From: Bernardetia sp. MNP-M8
GTDB lineage: Bacteria > Bacteroidota > Bacteroidia > Cytophagales > Bernardetiaceae
DNA: 64,000 bases
Direction of reading: 5' to 3'
Assembly: GCF_037126285.1 (NCBI RefSeq)
Contig: NZ_CP147012.1
Coordinates: 4,796,676 to 4,860,675, forward strand
Under the pieces are notes generated by a model, which did no database searches, was not told the DNA's origin, and was given only the letters and a program-made list of their open reading frames with translations. A program made the translations under genes and the position numbers. Positions 50,539 through 60,146 of the stretch are shown here, piece by piece. Numbering within the stretch: position 1 is the stretch's first letter; every line of letters starts with the position of its first letter.

Positions 50539-52542
50539 GTGAAGTTCCTTTTTTCCATAAAATCCAAATTGTTTCTCTCCTTTTTGGTGTTCCTCTTTGC
50601 AACTATTACCTTAGCAGCAATGCTTCTTTGGTATGATGCTCAGATGCACCGAATAGAAAAACTGACGGCTACACTTTCTCAAGTTGATTTAGATATTCGT
50701 CAAACTGATAAACTAGAACGTGATTTTTTTAGTTCAGAAGCTCTAAATTTAGATTTTTACGAAACAGGAGATAGTTATTATGTATTGCAGCATCAAGAGC
50801 TTACCTCAAAACTACGAAATGATTTATTAGACCTCCGAACTCATCCTCTTATTCCTTCTGCCCATTTGCGTCATCGCATTGATACATTGCGTCGTTCAGT
50901 CATAAAATATGAAACTACTTTTGATGATTTAGTTACAAAAATTTATCAAAGAGGATTCAAAAATCAAGGGTATGAAGGAAAAATGAGCGAACATTTGGAT
51001 TCTCTTCTCAAAACGCCATTAGATAAACTTTATCTTTATAGAATCAGACAAGCAGAACAGCGTTTTCTTTTATATAAAGAAGAGTCTCAAATCGAACAAG
51101 TAAATGCACTTTTAATAGAATTTCAAAACCATATTGAAGAATTTACTCAAAAGGAGTATAAGAATATAGCTATAAGAACCGAAAAACGTACTGAATGGAA
51201 AGAATTAACTAATAAATATGAAACTTTGTGGCGAAGGTTAGCAGGAACAGAACGAAAAATAGGATACAGAAGCAAGCTAGGTTTGAAAGGAAAACTCAAT
51301 CAATTATCTAATCAAATCGAAGTAGCAATTGAAGATATAAACAAAGAAGTACACAAAGATAGCGAAGAGTTTAGAAAGAAAAGTAGGACAAAATTAATCT
51401 GGGTAGTAAGTGCAAGTATTTTTTTGAATCTTATTTTAGGATTATGGATGATACGAAAATTAGGAACACCTATAAAAAGAATTTCTGAGGCAATTCATAA
51501 TGTAATTGAAAATGATTTTTCGGTAGAATGGCAACCCATTCAGATACGTCATAAAGATGAAATAGGAAGGCTTTCTAAAGATGTAAATTTACTTGTTAGC
51601 AGGATTTTGGAACGAACAGCCGAAGTATTTCAGCAAAATGAGGAGTTACAAGCACAAAAATCTGAATTGGAACAACAAACCGAAGAAATTTTGGCGCAGC
51701 GTGACTTGGTAGAATCGAAAAACCAATCTATTTATGCACAAAATGAATATTTGGAAAAACAACAAGAAAAAATTCAGCTTCAAAATAAAAATATTACAGC
51801 AAGTATCAATTATGCAAAACGCATTCAGAAGGCGATGCTGCCAAGTCAAAATCGTTTAGAAGAAATTTTACCAAAATCCTTTGTTTACTTCAATCCTAGA
51901 GATATTGTTTCAGGAGATTTCTATTTCTTTGCAGAAAAAGATGATAAAATTGTTATTGCTGCTGTCGATTGTACAGGACATGGCGTTCCAGGGGCGTTTA
52001 TGTCTGTGATTGGAAATGATTTGCTTACTCAAATTGTTATTTGGAGAGGAATTACAGAAAGTAATTTGATTTTGAATGAATTACATAACGGAATTGTACA
52101 AACACTAAAACAAGAAGAAACTGAAAACCGTGATGGAATGGATATTTCTCTATGTGTGTTGGATAAGAAAACAAATGAAATTCAGTATTCAGGTGCAAAA
52201 AACTCTTTGCTTTTCATTACACCAAATGGAAAAGTAAATCAAATAAAAGGTGATCGTCATCATGTTGGTGGAGTTGCTAGACAAATAGAAAGAGATTTTA
52301 CAGCACACAAAATACAACCCGAAAAAGGAACTCGTTGTTATTTACTTACTGATGGATATTTAGACCAATTTGGAGGAAAACACAGTAAAAAATATTCTAC
52401 CAAACGTTTTCAGTTATTTATAGAAAAACTAAAAACCTTTCATATTTTCGAACTCCAACACGAAGTAGAAAGAAATTTTATTGAATGGAAAGGAAGTGAA
52501 AAACAAATTGATGATGTTCTTGTGATTGGTTTTGAAGTGTAA
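50539..52542 (+). CDS. membrane SpoIIE/PP2C-type phosphatase with HAMP domain
   Basis: The 667-residue protein has two membrane helices (about 8-28 and 285-304) around a helical periplasmic sensor. A HAMP domain follows (about 305-360), then a Gln/Glu-rich coiled coil (about 365-425). The SpoIIE phosphatase domain occupies the C terminus: SINYAKRIQKAMLP, RDIVSGDFYFF, VDCTGHGVPGAFMSVIGND, NRDGMDISLCVLD and YLLTDGYLDQFGG. The only conventional start in the frame is GTG at 50539. It is a domain paralogue of the large sensor at 60147-64000; both probably feed an anti-anti-sigma (STAS) pathway. Confidence 0.92.
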   Translation: MKFLFSIKSKLFLSFLVFLFATITLAAMLLWYDAQMHRIEKLTATLSQVDLDIRQTDKLERDFFSSEALNLDFYETGDSYYVLQHQELTSKLRNDLLDLRTHPLIPSAHLRHRIDTLRRSVIKYETTFDDLVTKIYQRGFKNQGYEGKMSEHLDSLLKTPLDKLYLYRIRQAEQRFLLYKEESQIEQVNALLIEFQNHIEEFTQKEYKNIAIRTEKRTEWKELTNKYETLWRRLAGTERKIGYRSKLGLKGKLNQLSNQIEVAIEDINKEVHKDSEEFRKKSRTKLIWVVSASIFLNLILGLWMIRKLGTPIKRISEAIHNVIENDFSVEWQPIQIRHKDEIGRLSKDVNLLVSRILERTAEVFQQNEELQAQKSELEQQTEEILAQRDLVESKNQSIYAQNEYLEKQQEKIQLQNKNITASINYAKRIQKAMLPSQNRLEEILPKSFVYFNPRDIVSGDFYFFAEKDDKIVIAAVDCTGHGVPGAFMSVIGNDLLTQIVIWRGITESNLILNELHNGIVQTLKQEETENRDGMDISLCVLDKKTNEIQYSGAKNSLLFITPNGKVNQIKGDRHHVGGVARQIERDFTAHKIQPEKGTRCYLLTDGYLDQFGGKHSKKYSTKRFQLFIEKLKTFHIFELQHEVERNFIEWKGSEKQIDDVLVIGFEV

Positions 52543-52602
52543 TTAGGGAATGAGAATTGGAGTTTGGAAAACACACAATCTCTGATTGAGTTTCATTTTG
52601 GA

Positions 52603-52641
52603 TTGTTGGTGTTTGGTGTCGCTTCGCTAAAATACCAACAA
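52603..52641. repeat. solo hairpin of the TTGTTGGTG family
   Basis: TTGTTGGT (52603-52610) pairs with ACCAACAA (52634-52641); the loop contains GTCGCTTCGCTAAAAT, as in the full elements. Outer ends are missing. It lies between the convergent SpoIIE and nuoN genes. Confidence 0.65.
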
Positions 52642-52698
52642 CGACATTGGTCTATTAATAATGGAGAGTTAATCCTATCTAGTATTCGAAAGTAGTTT

Positions 52699-54261
52699 TT
52701 ACAAAAAACGAATCGCATAAATAGCCAAAACTACATTTATCAAAATTAATAATCCTGTCAAAAAAAGTGTCAGAGTAGAAATTGTATTTACCTCAAAATC
52801 TTTTTCTCCTGTCATTGTCCCCACCGACGATTTGATAAACAAATAATAAGGAATTTTGAGATAATAAAAGAAACCTATTAGAGTTGCTAGTCCAATTCCG
52901 ATAAGAGAAAATAAAAATGTAGGATTAGAATGATTTTGATAATTCTGAAAAGCAACAAAAATCACAATCATTTTTACCAAAAAACCACCAAAAGGAGGCA
53001 AACCAGCTAAAGAGAGAGAAGCAATAGAAAGAATTATTTTTGGAATAAAAGAAAGGTTTTTTAAGTTTTTTATTGATAAATCAGTATTGGTTATGCTTTC
53101 TAATTCTGCACAAAACTTCCAAATAATAGCATTTGATAGGATATAGAAAATCCAAAAAATCAGAATTCCGTTGGTAGAAATAACGGCATTTTGAAAGTTA
53201 TAAACTAAAAGGAGAATCAAAAAACCTACTTGAGAAACTCCTGAATACGCAAAAAAACGTTTGAAATTGCTTTGTTGAATAGCTAAAAAACTTCCAAAAA
53301 GAGCCGATAAAACTCCCAAAATAGAAAGCGTGGAAAAGATAATTTCTTGAAGGTTTGAAGGAATACTTATTAAATAATTCAGAATAAAAAATAAGATTCC
53401 ACTTACAGCAATTTTGGGAATAGTTGCCAAGAAAAAAATAGTTCCAGAAGAAGCATTCTTATAGACTTCACTTATCCAAAAATGAAGAGGAAAAGCAGCC
53501 AGCTTGAATAAAAAACCAATTCCTATTAAAAGAAAACCAATCAGAAAAGTAATTTGATTTGATTCTGTTGAAGAAGCATTGAGAAAAATATCAGAAATAT
53601 TAAAACTAGCATGAAAAATAATAGGAATAGAAAAAGAGCCACTCATTCCATACCACCAAGAGAAACCGTAAAGCAAACAAGCCGAACTAACAGCACCAAA
53701 AACAAGATAATTGAAGGAAGAAGCAATTAGTTTTCCTTTACTTTTTTTATTTTCACTTGTATCAAGAATTTGCTTATCATAAAAAACAACTAATAAATAC
53801 CCACAAATAGACAGCATTTCCAAACTCACATAAATTCCAAAAATGTTAGCTGAAATAAGTAGAAATTGTGCGCTCAAAATTCCTCCTAAAAGAATGACAA
53901 ACCATTCTGAAACTGTTTTTTGTAAAAAAGAAGAGGACTTATGAGAAGAATATTGAATCCAAATAGCAAATAGTCCAGAAACTGAAATTAGAATTTTGAG
54001 ATAGTACGTAAATCTATTTTGATAAAATAAATCATTCCAAAAGAAAGTAGTTGTATCTGTTTCAAGTTTGCCTAAAGAAAAAATAAGCAAACCAATATTT
54101 AGCAAAACAGCAGAACTACAAACAAAAGGCACAAAAAAGCAAGTTAGTTTTTTAGGCAAAAGCAAACCACAAAAAGCAAGCAGCCAAGCCAAAACTAAAA
54201 GCAGTTCTGATTTAAGAAAATTTACATCTTGCCAAGAAAAAAAATAAAAAGTATCATTCAT
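52699..54261 (-). CDS. nuoN: NADH-quinone oxidoreductase subunit N
   Basis: The 520-residue protein has about fourteen membrane helices and the proton-channel antiporter pattern: SLEMLSICGYLLVVFYD (Glu in helix 5), LIGIGFLFKLAAFPLHFWISEVYKNA split with the channel Lys and the helix-7/8 break, and LSLAGLPPFGGFLVKM. It is the NuoN subunit of respiratory complex I. No other nuo gene is next to it; nuoN is normally last in the nuo operon, so it is detached here or the operon is broken. Confidence 0.92.
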   Translation of the reverse strand: MNDTFYFFSWQDVNFLKSELLLVLAWLLAFCGLLLPKKLTCFFVPFVCSSAVLLNIGLLIFSLGKLETDTTTFFWNDLFYQNRFTYYLKILISVSGLFAIWIQYSSHKSSSFLQKTVSEWFVILLGGILSAQFLLISANIFGIYVSLEMLSICGYLLVVFYDKQILDTSENKKSKGKLIASSFNYLVFGAVSSACLLYGFSWWYGMSGSFSIPIIFHASFNISDIFLNASSTESNQITFLIGFLLIGIGFLFKLAAFPLHFWISEVYKNASSGTIFFLATIPKIAVSGILFFILNYLISIPSNLQEIIFSTLSILGVLSALFGSFLAIQQSNFKRFFAYSGVSQVGFLILLLVYNFQNAVISTNGILIFWIFYILSNAIIWKFCAELESITNTDLSIKNLKNLSFIPKIILSIASLSLAGLPPFGGFLVKMIVIFVAFQNYQNHSNPTFLFSLIGIGLATLIGFFYYLKIPYYLFIKSSVGTMTGEKDFEVNTISTLTLFLTGLLILINVVLAIYAIRFL

Positions 54262-54266
54262 GTAGT

Positions 54267-54311
54267 GTACACTTTAGTGTGCAAAAAAATGTACCGTACC
54301 CTTTAGGGTGC
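54267..54311. repeat. two tandem short hairpins upstream of nuoN
   Basis: GTACACTTTAGTGTGC (54267-54282) and GTACCCTTTAGGGTGC (54296-54311) are 16-base units alike at 13 positions; in each the differing bases are compensated across the dyad (ACT/AGT and CCT/AGG). They lie within 50 bp of the nuoN start codon and could be paired operators or RNA hairpins. Confidence 0.6.
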
Positions 54312-54360
54312 GAGAGAAATAAGACCACAAAGGTAGAATAAATACAAAAAGAATAAAAGA

Positions 54361-54789
54361 CTATCCTCTATCTAAAACATCATCATCATAAAAAATTTCT
54401 TTTTGCCCTTGAAATTGTGCATCTCCAAAAGCAAGCACTGGAAGAAATATAAATGGCAAAAGAACCATTCCTACACCAAACCAAGCATTTTTATCAAATT
54501 TTTTGGCAAGTTCTATATAGATATAAAAGTATAAAACATAGTTCAGGAGAGGAAAAAATAAACCAATTATCCAACCTTTAGGCTTTTCTGTGATGTCTAG
54601 CAAAATGATAAAATTAAGAATAGGAATAAGACCAATCCAAGGCATTTTTCCAGCTTTTTTAAAAATTCCCCACAAACAAATTCCACGCACAACATAAAAC
54701 AAAAAAACTATTCCAAGAGGAAAAATAAACTCTATAATTAAATTGACAGGAATATCTCCACCAAACGAAGAAGCAATTAAGTTAAACAT
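54361..54789 (-). CDS. DUF5684-like small membrane protein (paralogue 1)
   Basis: The ATG at 54789 gives 142 residues with four hydrophobic segments and the pattern KAGKMPWIGLIPILNFIILLDI, KPKGWIIGLFFP and LAFGDAQFQG near the C terminus. This matches the DUF5684 family of membrane proteins of unknown function. It is about the same length as the protein at 55071-55487 and ends in the same DDDVLDRG/DDGILDRG form, so the two are tandem paralogues. Its last helix and tail are acidic. Confidence 0.75.
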   Translation of the reverse strand: MFNLIASSFGGDIPVNLIIEFIFPLGIVFLFYVVRGICLWGIFKKAGKMPWIGLIPILNFIILLDITEKPKGWIIGLFFPLLNYVLYFYIYIELAKKFDKNAWFGVGMVLLPFIFLPVLAFGDAQFQGQKEIFYDDDVLDRG

Positions 54790-54835
54790 ACAAGGAAGTT
54801 TATGACAATAAGACAAGTTATTTTCTAGCAAAAGT

Positions 54836-54982
54836 TTACTTACGCTTTTTTCTTTTTATAAAATATCTAATTAAAAAGAAAATAAGGATTACTGCTACAA
54901 TAGCTATAACAGCAAGCACACATAGAACAATAAAAACTCCTATCATTCCATCATAGGTCACATACAAAAATACTCTATTCAT
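54836..54982 (-). CDS. 48-residue single-pass membrane peptide
   Basis: An ATG-started frame encodes MNRVFLYVTYDGMIGVFIVL, then a long hydrophobic run rich in Val, Ile and Ala, and a strongly basic end FIKRKKRK. The design is a single membrane helix with a positive C-terminal (cytoplasmic) tail. It lies on the same strand between the two DUF5684 paralogues, 46 bp before the second one to be transcribed, so it is likely in one operon with them. Conservation is untested. Confidence 0.6.
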   Translation of the reverse strand: MNRVFLYVTYDGMIGVFIVLCVLAVIAIVAVILIFFLIRYFIKRKKRK

Positions 54983-55070
54983 ATTTTTTTTAAGTAAAAA
55001 CTTCTCAAATCTAAGTTTTAAACAAAGATTGGAGAAGTTTATTATTTTAGTTTTTCAGAAAAAGAAAAAA

Positions 55071-55487
55071 TTATCCTCTATCTAAAATACCGTCATCATA
55101 TACTTTTTCGCCTGCCATTGTGCCTTGATATTGGGCATCTCCGAAAGCAAGCATAGGATAAAACACAATAGGTAATAATATCAATCCGATAGCAAAACCT
55201 GTATCTTTTCCAAATACTTTGGCAAACTCTACAACTGAAACAATAGCTATATAAATACCATAAAAAGGTATAAATAAATACAAAACCCAAATGGCTGGTT
55301 TGTTAATAATTTCCATCATAATGACTAAGTTATAGATAGGAACTAAGGCAGTCCAACCAGGTTTGCCTGCTTTTTCATAAATTTTCCATAAACATACATA
55401 AATAAAAATTTGAATAAGGACAACAATTAACATAAATGTTCCCATCATTGCCATCATTCCTGCCAAAGCAGCTTCATTCTGATCCAT
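55071..55487 (-). CDS. DUF5684-like small membrane protein (paralogue 2)
   Basis: The ATG at 55487 gives 138 residues. After a Met/Ala-rich start there are four membrane segments with KAGKPGWTALVPIYNLVIMM, KPAIWVLYLFIPFYGIYIAI and LAFGDAQYQG, aligned throughout with the downstream paralogue. The function of the family is unknown; members often lie near signal-peptidase-like or envelope genes. A TTG extension to 55547 is open but poorly supported. Confidence 0.8.
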   Translation of the reverse strand: MDQNEAALAGMMAMMGTFMLIVVLIQIFIYVCLWKIYEKAGKPGWTALVPIYNLVIMMEIINKPAIWVLYLFIPFYGIYIAIVSVVEFAKVFGKDTGFAIGLILLPIVFYPMLAFGDAQYQGTMAGEKVYDDGILDRG

Positions 55488-55631
55488 AAGAGTAAAATTA
55501 AAATTAAGTGAGAGATAAGTAAATTTGTGTGATAAATAATGCTTCAAAATTCTAAATAAATCTTAAAGCAATAGCCAATAAACTAAATTTTTATCAAAAA
55601 ACGAAACTTTATATCATTATTTAATCAAAAT

Positions 55632-57089
55632 TTAAAATATCTTACCTGCGTTTAATATTCCATTTGGGTCAAATACTTTTTTGATTTCTCTCATCAATCT
55701 TAGATTTACTTCACCTAACGCAATAGACATATACGGACGTTTGGCAATTCCAATTCCGTGTTCGCCTGAAAGCATGCCACCCAACCGAACGACTTCTTTA
55801 AAAATTTCTCCAATTCCATCTACTACTTTTGTGTTCCAATCTTCTTCCGAAATTTGTTCTTTCAATACATTTACATGTAGATTTCCATCACCTGCATGCC
55901 CAAAACAAACTGAACGAAAACCATACTCATCACCAATTCTTTTGATAGAAGTAATAAGCTCAGGCAAATTTCCACGAGGAACAACTACATCTTCTGCTTT
56001 TGTGAGTGAATAAGCATTTACGGCAGGCGAAATATTTTTACGCAATCTCCAAAGTTCTTCCTTTTGAGCTTCCGAATCGGCAAACAAAATTTCTCCTATT
56101 TTAAAGCCATTTTCTAATGTCTCAACAATTTTTTCGGCATCTTGCATCATTGATTCTTCGTTGTTTCCATCCAATTCGATAATCAAATGCGCTTGTATAG
56201 TAGAAGGCAAATCAATATTTGTCTTTTGATTCATTTTATCTTCTAGGTAAAAAGCTGTTCTTTCAATAGCTTCTCGTTCCATAAATTCCATCCCAGAAGG
56301 AGTAACTCCTGCAATATAAATGGCTGAAATAGCTCTACATGCTTCTTCATTACTTTCAAAAGGAACTAGTAAAGCAATATTTTTATGAGGATAAGGACGA
56401 AGTTTGAATACAATTTTAGTTACAATTCCTAAAGTTCCTTCGCTTCCAGTGATTAATTGCGTAAGATTATAACCAGTAGAGTTTTTCAAGACATTTGCAC
56501 CTGTCCAAATAATTTCTCCTGTTGGCAAAACAACTTCCAAATTCAAGACATAATCACGAGTGACACCATATTTTACAGCTTTTGGTCCTCCTGAATTGTG
56601 TGAAACATTGCCACCAATAAAACAACTTCCTTTACTTGCTGGGTCAGGTGGATAAAAAAGATTTTTTTCTTTGACTGCATTTTGGAAAACTTCAGTAATT
56701 ACGCCTGTTTCTACAGTTGCTTGGAGATTTAATGTATCAATTTCGATAATTTCATTGAAGCGTTCCATAGAAATTACCACACCATGATTGGTTGGCAATG
56801 CACCTCCACTCAAACTTGTTCCCCCACCACGAGGTGTAACAGGCAAAATATGCTCATTACAAATTTTCATTATTTCACTAATTTCTTGAGGTGTGCGTGG
56901 TTTTAAAACGACATCAGGTAAAAAAGAATAATCTTCAGTATGATCACGAGAGTAAGTATCTCGGTTTTTATCGTCTGTAAAAATGTATGCTGCACCTACA
57001 ATTTTCTCAAAATCTTGAAGAATTTGAGGAGTAAGTTTCCCAAAATGATTTTGTGACGTTTCTTTGAAGTTTGCAATATCTAAAGACAT
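55632..57089 (-). CDS. FAD-binding oxidase, glycolate oxidase GlcD-like
   Basis: The 485-residue flavoprotein has a PCMH-type FAD domain (about 40-220) with PVTPRGGGTSLSGGALPTNH and GSCFIGGNVSHNSGGPKAVKYG. The cap and C-terminal domain hold RNISPAVNAYSL, CFGHAGDGNLHVNVL and SGEHGIGIAKRPYM, then FDPNGILNAGKIF. It oxidises D-2-hydroxy acids such as glycolate or D-lactate. The companion iron-sulfur subunits are not adjacent. Confidence 0.92.
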   Translation of the reverse strand: MSLDIANFKETSQNHFGKLTPQILQDFEKIVGAAYIFTDDKNRDTYSRDHTEDYSFLPDVVLKPRTPQEISEIMKICNEHILPVTPRGGGTSLSGGALPTNHGVVISMERFNEIIEIDTLNLQATVETGVITEVFQNAVKEKNLFYPPDPASKGSCFIGGNVSHNSGGPKAVKYGVTRDYVLNLEVVLPTGEIIWTGANVLKNSTGYNLTQLITGSEGTLGIVTKIVFKLRPYPHKNIALLVPFESNEEACRAISAIYIAGVTPSGMEFMEREAIERTAFYLEDKMNQKTNIDLPSTIQAHLIIELDGNNEESMMQDAEKIVETLENGFKIGEILFADSEAQKEELWRLRKNISPAVNAYSLTKAEDVVVPRGNLPELITSIKRIGDEYGFRSVCFGHAGDGNLHVNVLKEQISEEDWNTKVVDGIGEIFKEVVRLGGMLSGEHGIGIAKRPYMSIALGEVNLRLMREIKKVFDPNGILNAGKIF

Positions 57090-57370
57090 AATAATGGAGT
57101 TGAAGTTTTTGATTAGTAGGATTACAAAAATACGATTTTTCTGTCTTTTCTCTACTTTGTTATCTAATTTACTGTTATTTTGTCGTTATGCAGAACAAAT
57201 TGTGTAATAAAAAGCACTTTTTTTTACTGTATTGGTATTGTTGTTGCATTTTTATTTGAAATTTTGAATCAAAATATGCACATTTGCATGTCTGTTTTAA
57301 AAAGTAAAGAACCAATTTTTAATTTTATCGTTCTTACTAAAAAAAACCACTCTAAAAAAGCTAACTTTCT

Positions 57371-58180
57371 ATGAATCAATCTATTTACAAAGATATAAAT
57401 ACTTTACAATCAACTACACCAAAAGTGATTGTTCTTCCCCAACCAACTTTAAGAAGCATTTTGGTAAATTATCTTTCAGAGTTATTTTCTTCAAACCTAA
57501 ATGAGGAACGTGTAAGAAATAGTAAAAAGCTATTTTTTGGCTTATTTTTGATAGTTATTTTTTTTACTTTGGGCATATCTTCTGCTTTCGCTCAAGATGA
57601 TTTTGTAGAAGACCCAATGGGGAAATCATCTATTTGGCAACAACTTACCGAAAACCCTACTGATTCTACACTTTGGGAAAATTATTATGGTAAGCCTTTT
57701 AGTGCCATGAATCAAAAAGAAGCTGAAAAAGTGAACGGGTGGAAACAAGAATTAATGCTTCGTAAACTAGCTAGTAATGATGCCGTTATTGGTTTTGTAA
57801 TTACAGATGAGATTGATGAAGGGTTCTTTATTGATGAAGCTGCTTTTAGAGAATTTGAAGCACAGATTCAGGCAGCTAAGGCAAGTGGACAAGCTGCAAC
57901 CATTACCTTTAAGGACATACAAGGGTTAGAAGCTATTATCATGCCTGAGTGGGAAGGCATGTCGGATTTAAAACAAAATATTGCAGAAAACTTTGTTATA
58001 TTAGAAGATATGTATAAGGATATTTTTACTGAACAAGGAATTGATTTTCAAAACTATACAGTAGCACATCCAGATGGAAAATATAGCCAAATAAAATGGA
58101 TTGAGGAGTTAGATGGAAAACTTCGTAAAGCAAAAGAAAATCAACTCAAAGAACTCAAGAAAAAATATAATATGAATTAG
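57371..58180 (+). CDS. hypothetical membrane-anchored protein
   Basis: The 269-residue protein has a 50-residue basic cytoplasmic lead, a membrane helix (about 53-72, FFGLFLIVIFFTLGISSAF) ending in AQDD like a signal peptide, and an outer part rich in Glu/Ala: PMGKSSIWQQLTENPTDSTL, FREFEAQIQAAKASGQAA, then a Lys/Glu helix at the C terminus. No family is recognised. It stands alone on the plus strand. Confidence 0.55.
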   Translation: MNQSIYKDINTLQSTTPKVIVLPQPTLRSILVNYLSELFSSNLNEERVRNSKKLFFGLFLIVIFFTLGISSAFAQDDFVEDPMGKSSIWQQLTENPTDSTLWENYYGKPFSAMNQKEAEKVNGWKQELMLRKLASNDAVIGFVITDEIDEGFFIDEAAFREFEAQIQAAKASGQAATITFKDIQGLEAIIMPEWEGMSDLKQNIAENFVILEDMYKDIFTEQGIDFQNYTVAHPDGKYSQIKWIEELDGKLRKAKENQLKELKKKYNMN

Positions 58181-58248
58181 CTAACACTTAATATCGTGTG
58201 ACAAAAGTTTATTTGCATTTTGAGATTGTTTTATTCCTATCAGATACT

Positions 58249-58335
58249 TTCAGTGTCAGATATTTTAGCTCTTTTAACTGTCACTTATGAAAGTGTCTGA
58301 CAGTTATATTTCATTATTGAGAAAAAATGAAATAT
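58249..58335. repeat. intergenic palindromic cluster (391-bp gap)
   Basis: AACTGTCA (58276-58283) pairs with TGACAGTT (58298-58305), and ATATTTCATT (58306-58315) pairs with AATGAAATAT (58326-58335); the words ACTTTCA and GTGTC recur in both orientations. The rest of the gap 58181-58571 shows no gene. Confidence 0.55.
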
Positions 58336-58571
58336 AGGATAATTAATTAAACGCTGTACTTAAAAGAAGAAGAATAAAGTTTTTTCAAACTTATTACTTG
58401 TTTTTAGGTTACTATGAAAAGGTAAGTATTCTTTCTTACGACTTTTTTTGTAAAATTTATCAAAAGTCTAATTTTTAGAGGAAGAAATTTTTAGCTTATT
58501 TTATTTTTTTTAGAATTTGTAGTTCTTCAAAACTAGAACAAAATTCTTACATTTTTTTATCTTCTTTTATT

Positions 58572-59039
58572 ATGCAATCATTCAATCAGAAAACCAACAA
58601 TGTTATCTTAAATGACATTGAAGTAATAGCTAATACAGAGTATTACACTATTTCGTATTCATATTCAAAAAACCGTTTTTATCTTACCATTACAGGCTTT
58701 TGGAAAAATCCAGATGTAATTTCAAGTTATGTAAACGATTGGAGGAAAGCCATGCTTTTGGCAGTTCCTAATTTTACATTACTTACTGATGCTACAAATG
58801 CAAAAACTTACCCTCCTTCAGTAATGGCTGTCCATAATGAAGCACAACAAATAGTTGTAGATGCAGGACTTATGCAGGTAGCTGAAGTTCTCCCAAAGAG
58901 TGCGTTTTTAAAATTTCAATCTGAATTATTAACTGAAAATAGCCAAATGCCTTGTTCAAAATTTAATAATTTGGAATTAGCTGAAAGATGGTTAGATAAT
59001 TTGCAAAAAACTCTTTTAAGTAAAAAGCATAGTGCTTAA
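58572..59039 (+). CDS. STAS/SpoIIAA-like small protein
   Basis: The 155-residue protein has a core strand LLTDATNAKTYPPSVMAVHNE preceded by YLTITGFWKNPDVISSYVND, a helix with AGLMQVAEVLPKSAFLKFQSE, and ends in ELAERWLDNLQ. The layout is the same as in the protein at 18804-19214 and fits a SpoIIAA/STAS-like fold. Such proteins are the usual partners of SpoIIE phosphatases, two of which are encoded nearby, though no conserved phospho-Ser is obvious. Confidence 0.55.
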   Translation: MQSFNQKTNNVILNDIEVIANTEYYTISYSYSKNRFYLTITGFWKNPDVISSYVNDWRKAMLLAVPNFTLLTDATNAKTYPPSVMAVHNEAQQIVVDAGLMQVAEVLPKSAFLKFQSELLTENSQMPCSKFNNLELAERWLDNLQKTLLSKKHSA

Positions 59040-59052
59040 ACCATTTTTTATT

Positions 59053-59886
59053 TTAAAAAAGATGTTCAGTTGGAGATTCTAAAATACTTACTTTTCCTTT
59101 GTACTCTTTCTGTATTATTTTTAGAGCTTCTCTTTCTTTCTTGTTTTTTGTGTAAAAATGTAATTGTACAAACGGAGCAAAACTAGCCAAAGCAAACAAA
59201 AACAATTCAGTTTCTAAATGTGATTTAGTAGGTAGTTTGTGGCGAATAGTTATCTTATTTTTTCTGATGATATACAAACTATTATCAGAAGCATTTTTAG
59301 ATTTATCTATTAAATTTCTGCTTTTTGGATAGGTAGTTTCATAAGTCTTTACATATTCTATAGCTTCAATTTCTTGAAAGGAATAGAAATCCTCTCCTTT
59401 TAACTCAATTCCTTTCTCCGTAATTTTTACTTTTTTAGTATTTGCACCAAAGGTTTCTCTAAAACTCTTTGTTTTTGCCAAAAAGCCAAATACTATTGAT
59501 AAAACTAAAGTTAAAATGGTTTGAACATAAAAAGGTATTTCTGAAAATAACTTAGGAAAAATAATGAGTAAGACTGAGGCTGAAATTGTTGTAAATATAA
59601 CTTGTAACGTTTCACTAGAAGAGTAATCAGAAAATTCAAAATTAAATTTTTCTCTTTTCTTGGCAAAAAATGAAGTCGCTTGTGGAGGAATAAAATCAAG
59701 AGTTTCAGATTGCTCACAATGTTTTGAGTTCATATATTCCCAACTCTCTTTTAAAAAAACAGATTGACAATTAGCACAAAAAACAACAATATTATCTGCT
59801 TCTATGCTATCTCCAGTTACTCCATCTAGTCTTCCAATTATATGAGAATGCCTTTGAGAATCTAATTTATGTATATGACTATTCAT
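59053..59886 (-). CDS. membrane protein with N-terminal CxxC...HC zinc motif
   Basis: The ATG at 59886 gives 277 residues. The N terminus has VVFCANCQSVFLKESWEYMN followed by SKHC: Cys37, Cys40, His56 and Cys57. This could form one zinc site of a treble-clef or degenerate RING-type domain (the 'C..C...W...C' pattern of prokaryotic RINGs); that is inference. Two membrane helices follow (about 100-145), then a PH-like beta-rich region from about 160 (ITEKGIELKGEDFYSFQEI). GTG at 59925 is an alternative start. It is convergent with the STAS-like gene. Confidence 0.6.
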   Translation of the reverse strand: MNSHIHKLDSQRHSHIIGRLDGVTGDSIEADNIVVFCANCQSVFLKESWEYMNSKHCEQSETLDFIPPQATSFFAKKREKFNFEFSDYSSSETLQVIFTTISASVLLIIFPKLFSEIPFYVQTILTLVLSIVFGFLAKTKSFRETFGANTKKVKITEKGIELKGEDFYSFQEIEAIEYVKTYETTYPKSRNLIDKSKNASDNSLYIIRKNKITIRHKLPTKSHLETELFLFALASFAPFVQLHFYTKNKKEREALKIIQKEYKGKVSILESPTEHLF

Positions 59887-60146
59887 TTTATTCAATGTTT
59901 GAATATCCAATTTTGATACTAACACAAGTATTTATGCTAATAAGTAATTGAGCTAAATTATTTACAGCTTATTTATTAAGCATCTTTTTTAGAAATAGTT
60001 AGAGCGTATTTTCCACCTTTCTGCTCCTCTTTTCTCACGATTAAAATCGTGGGTTATATGTAATTCTGCCCAATTACTTAATTTAGAATTAAAATTAATA
60101 AATAGGAAAGAATTTGACTTGAATCATCAAAACTTAGATTATTATT

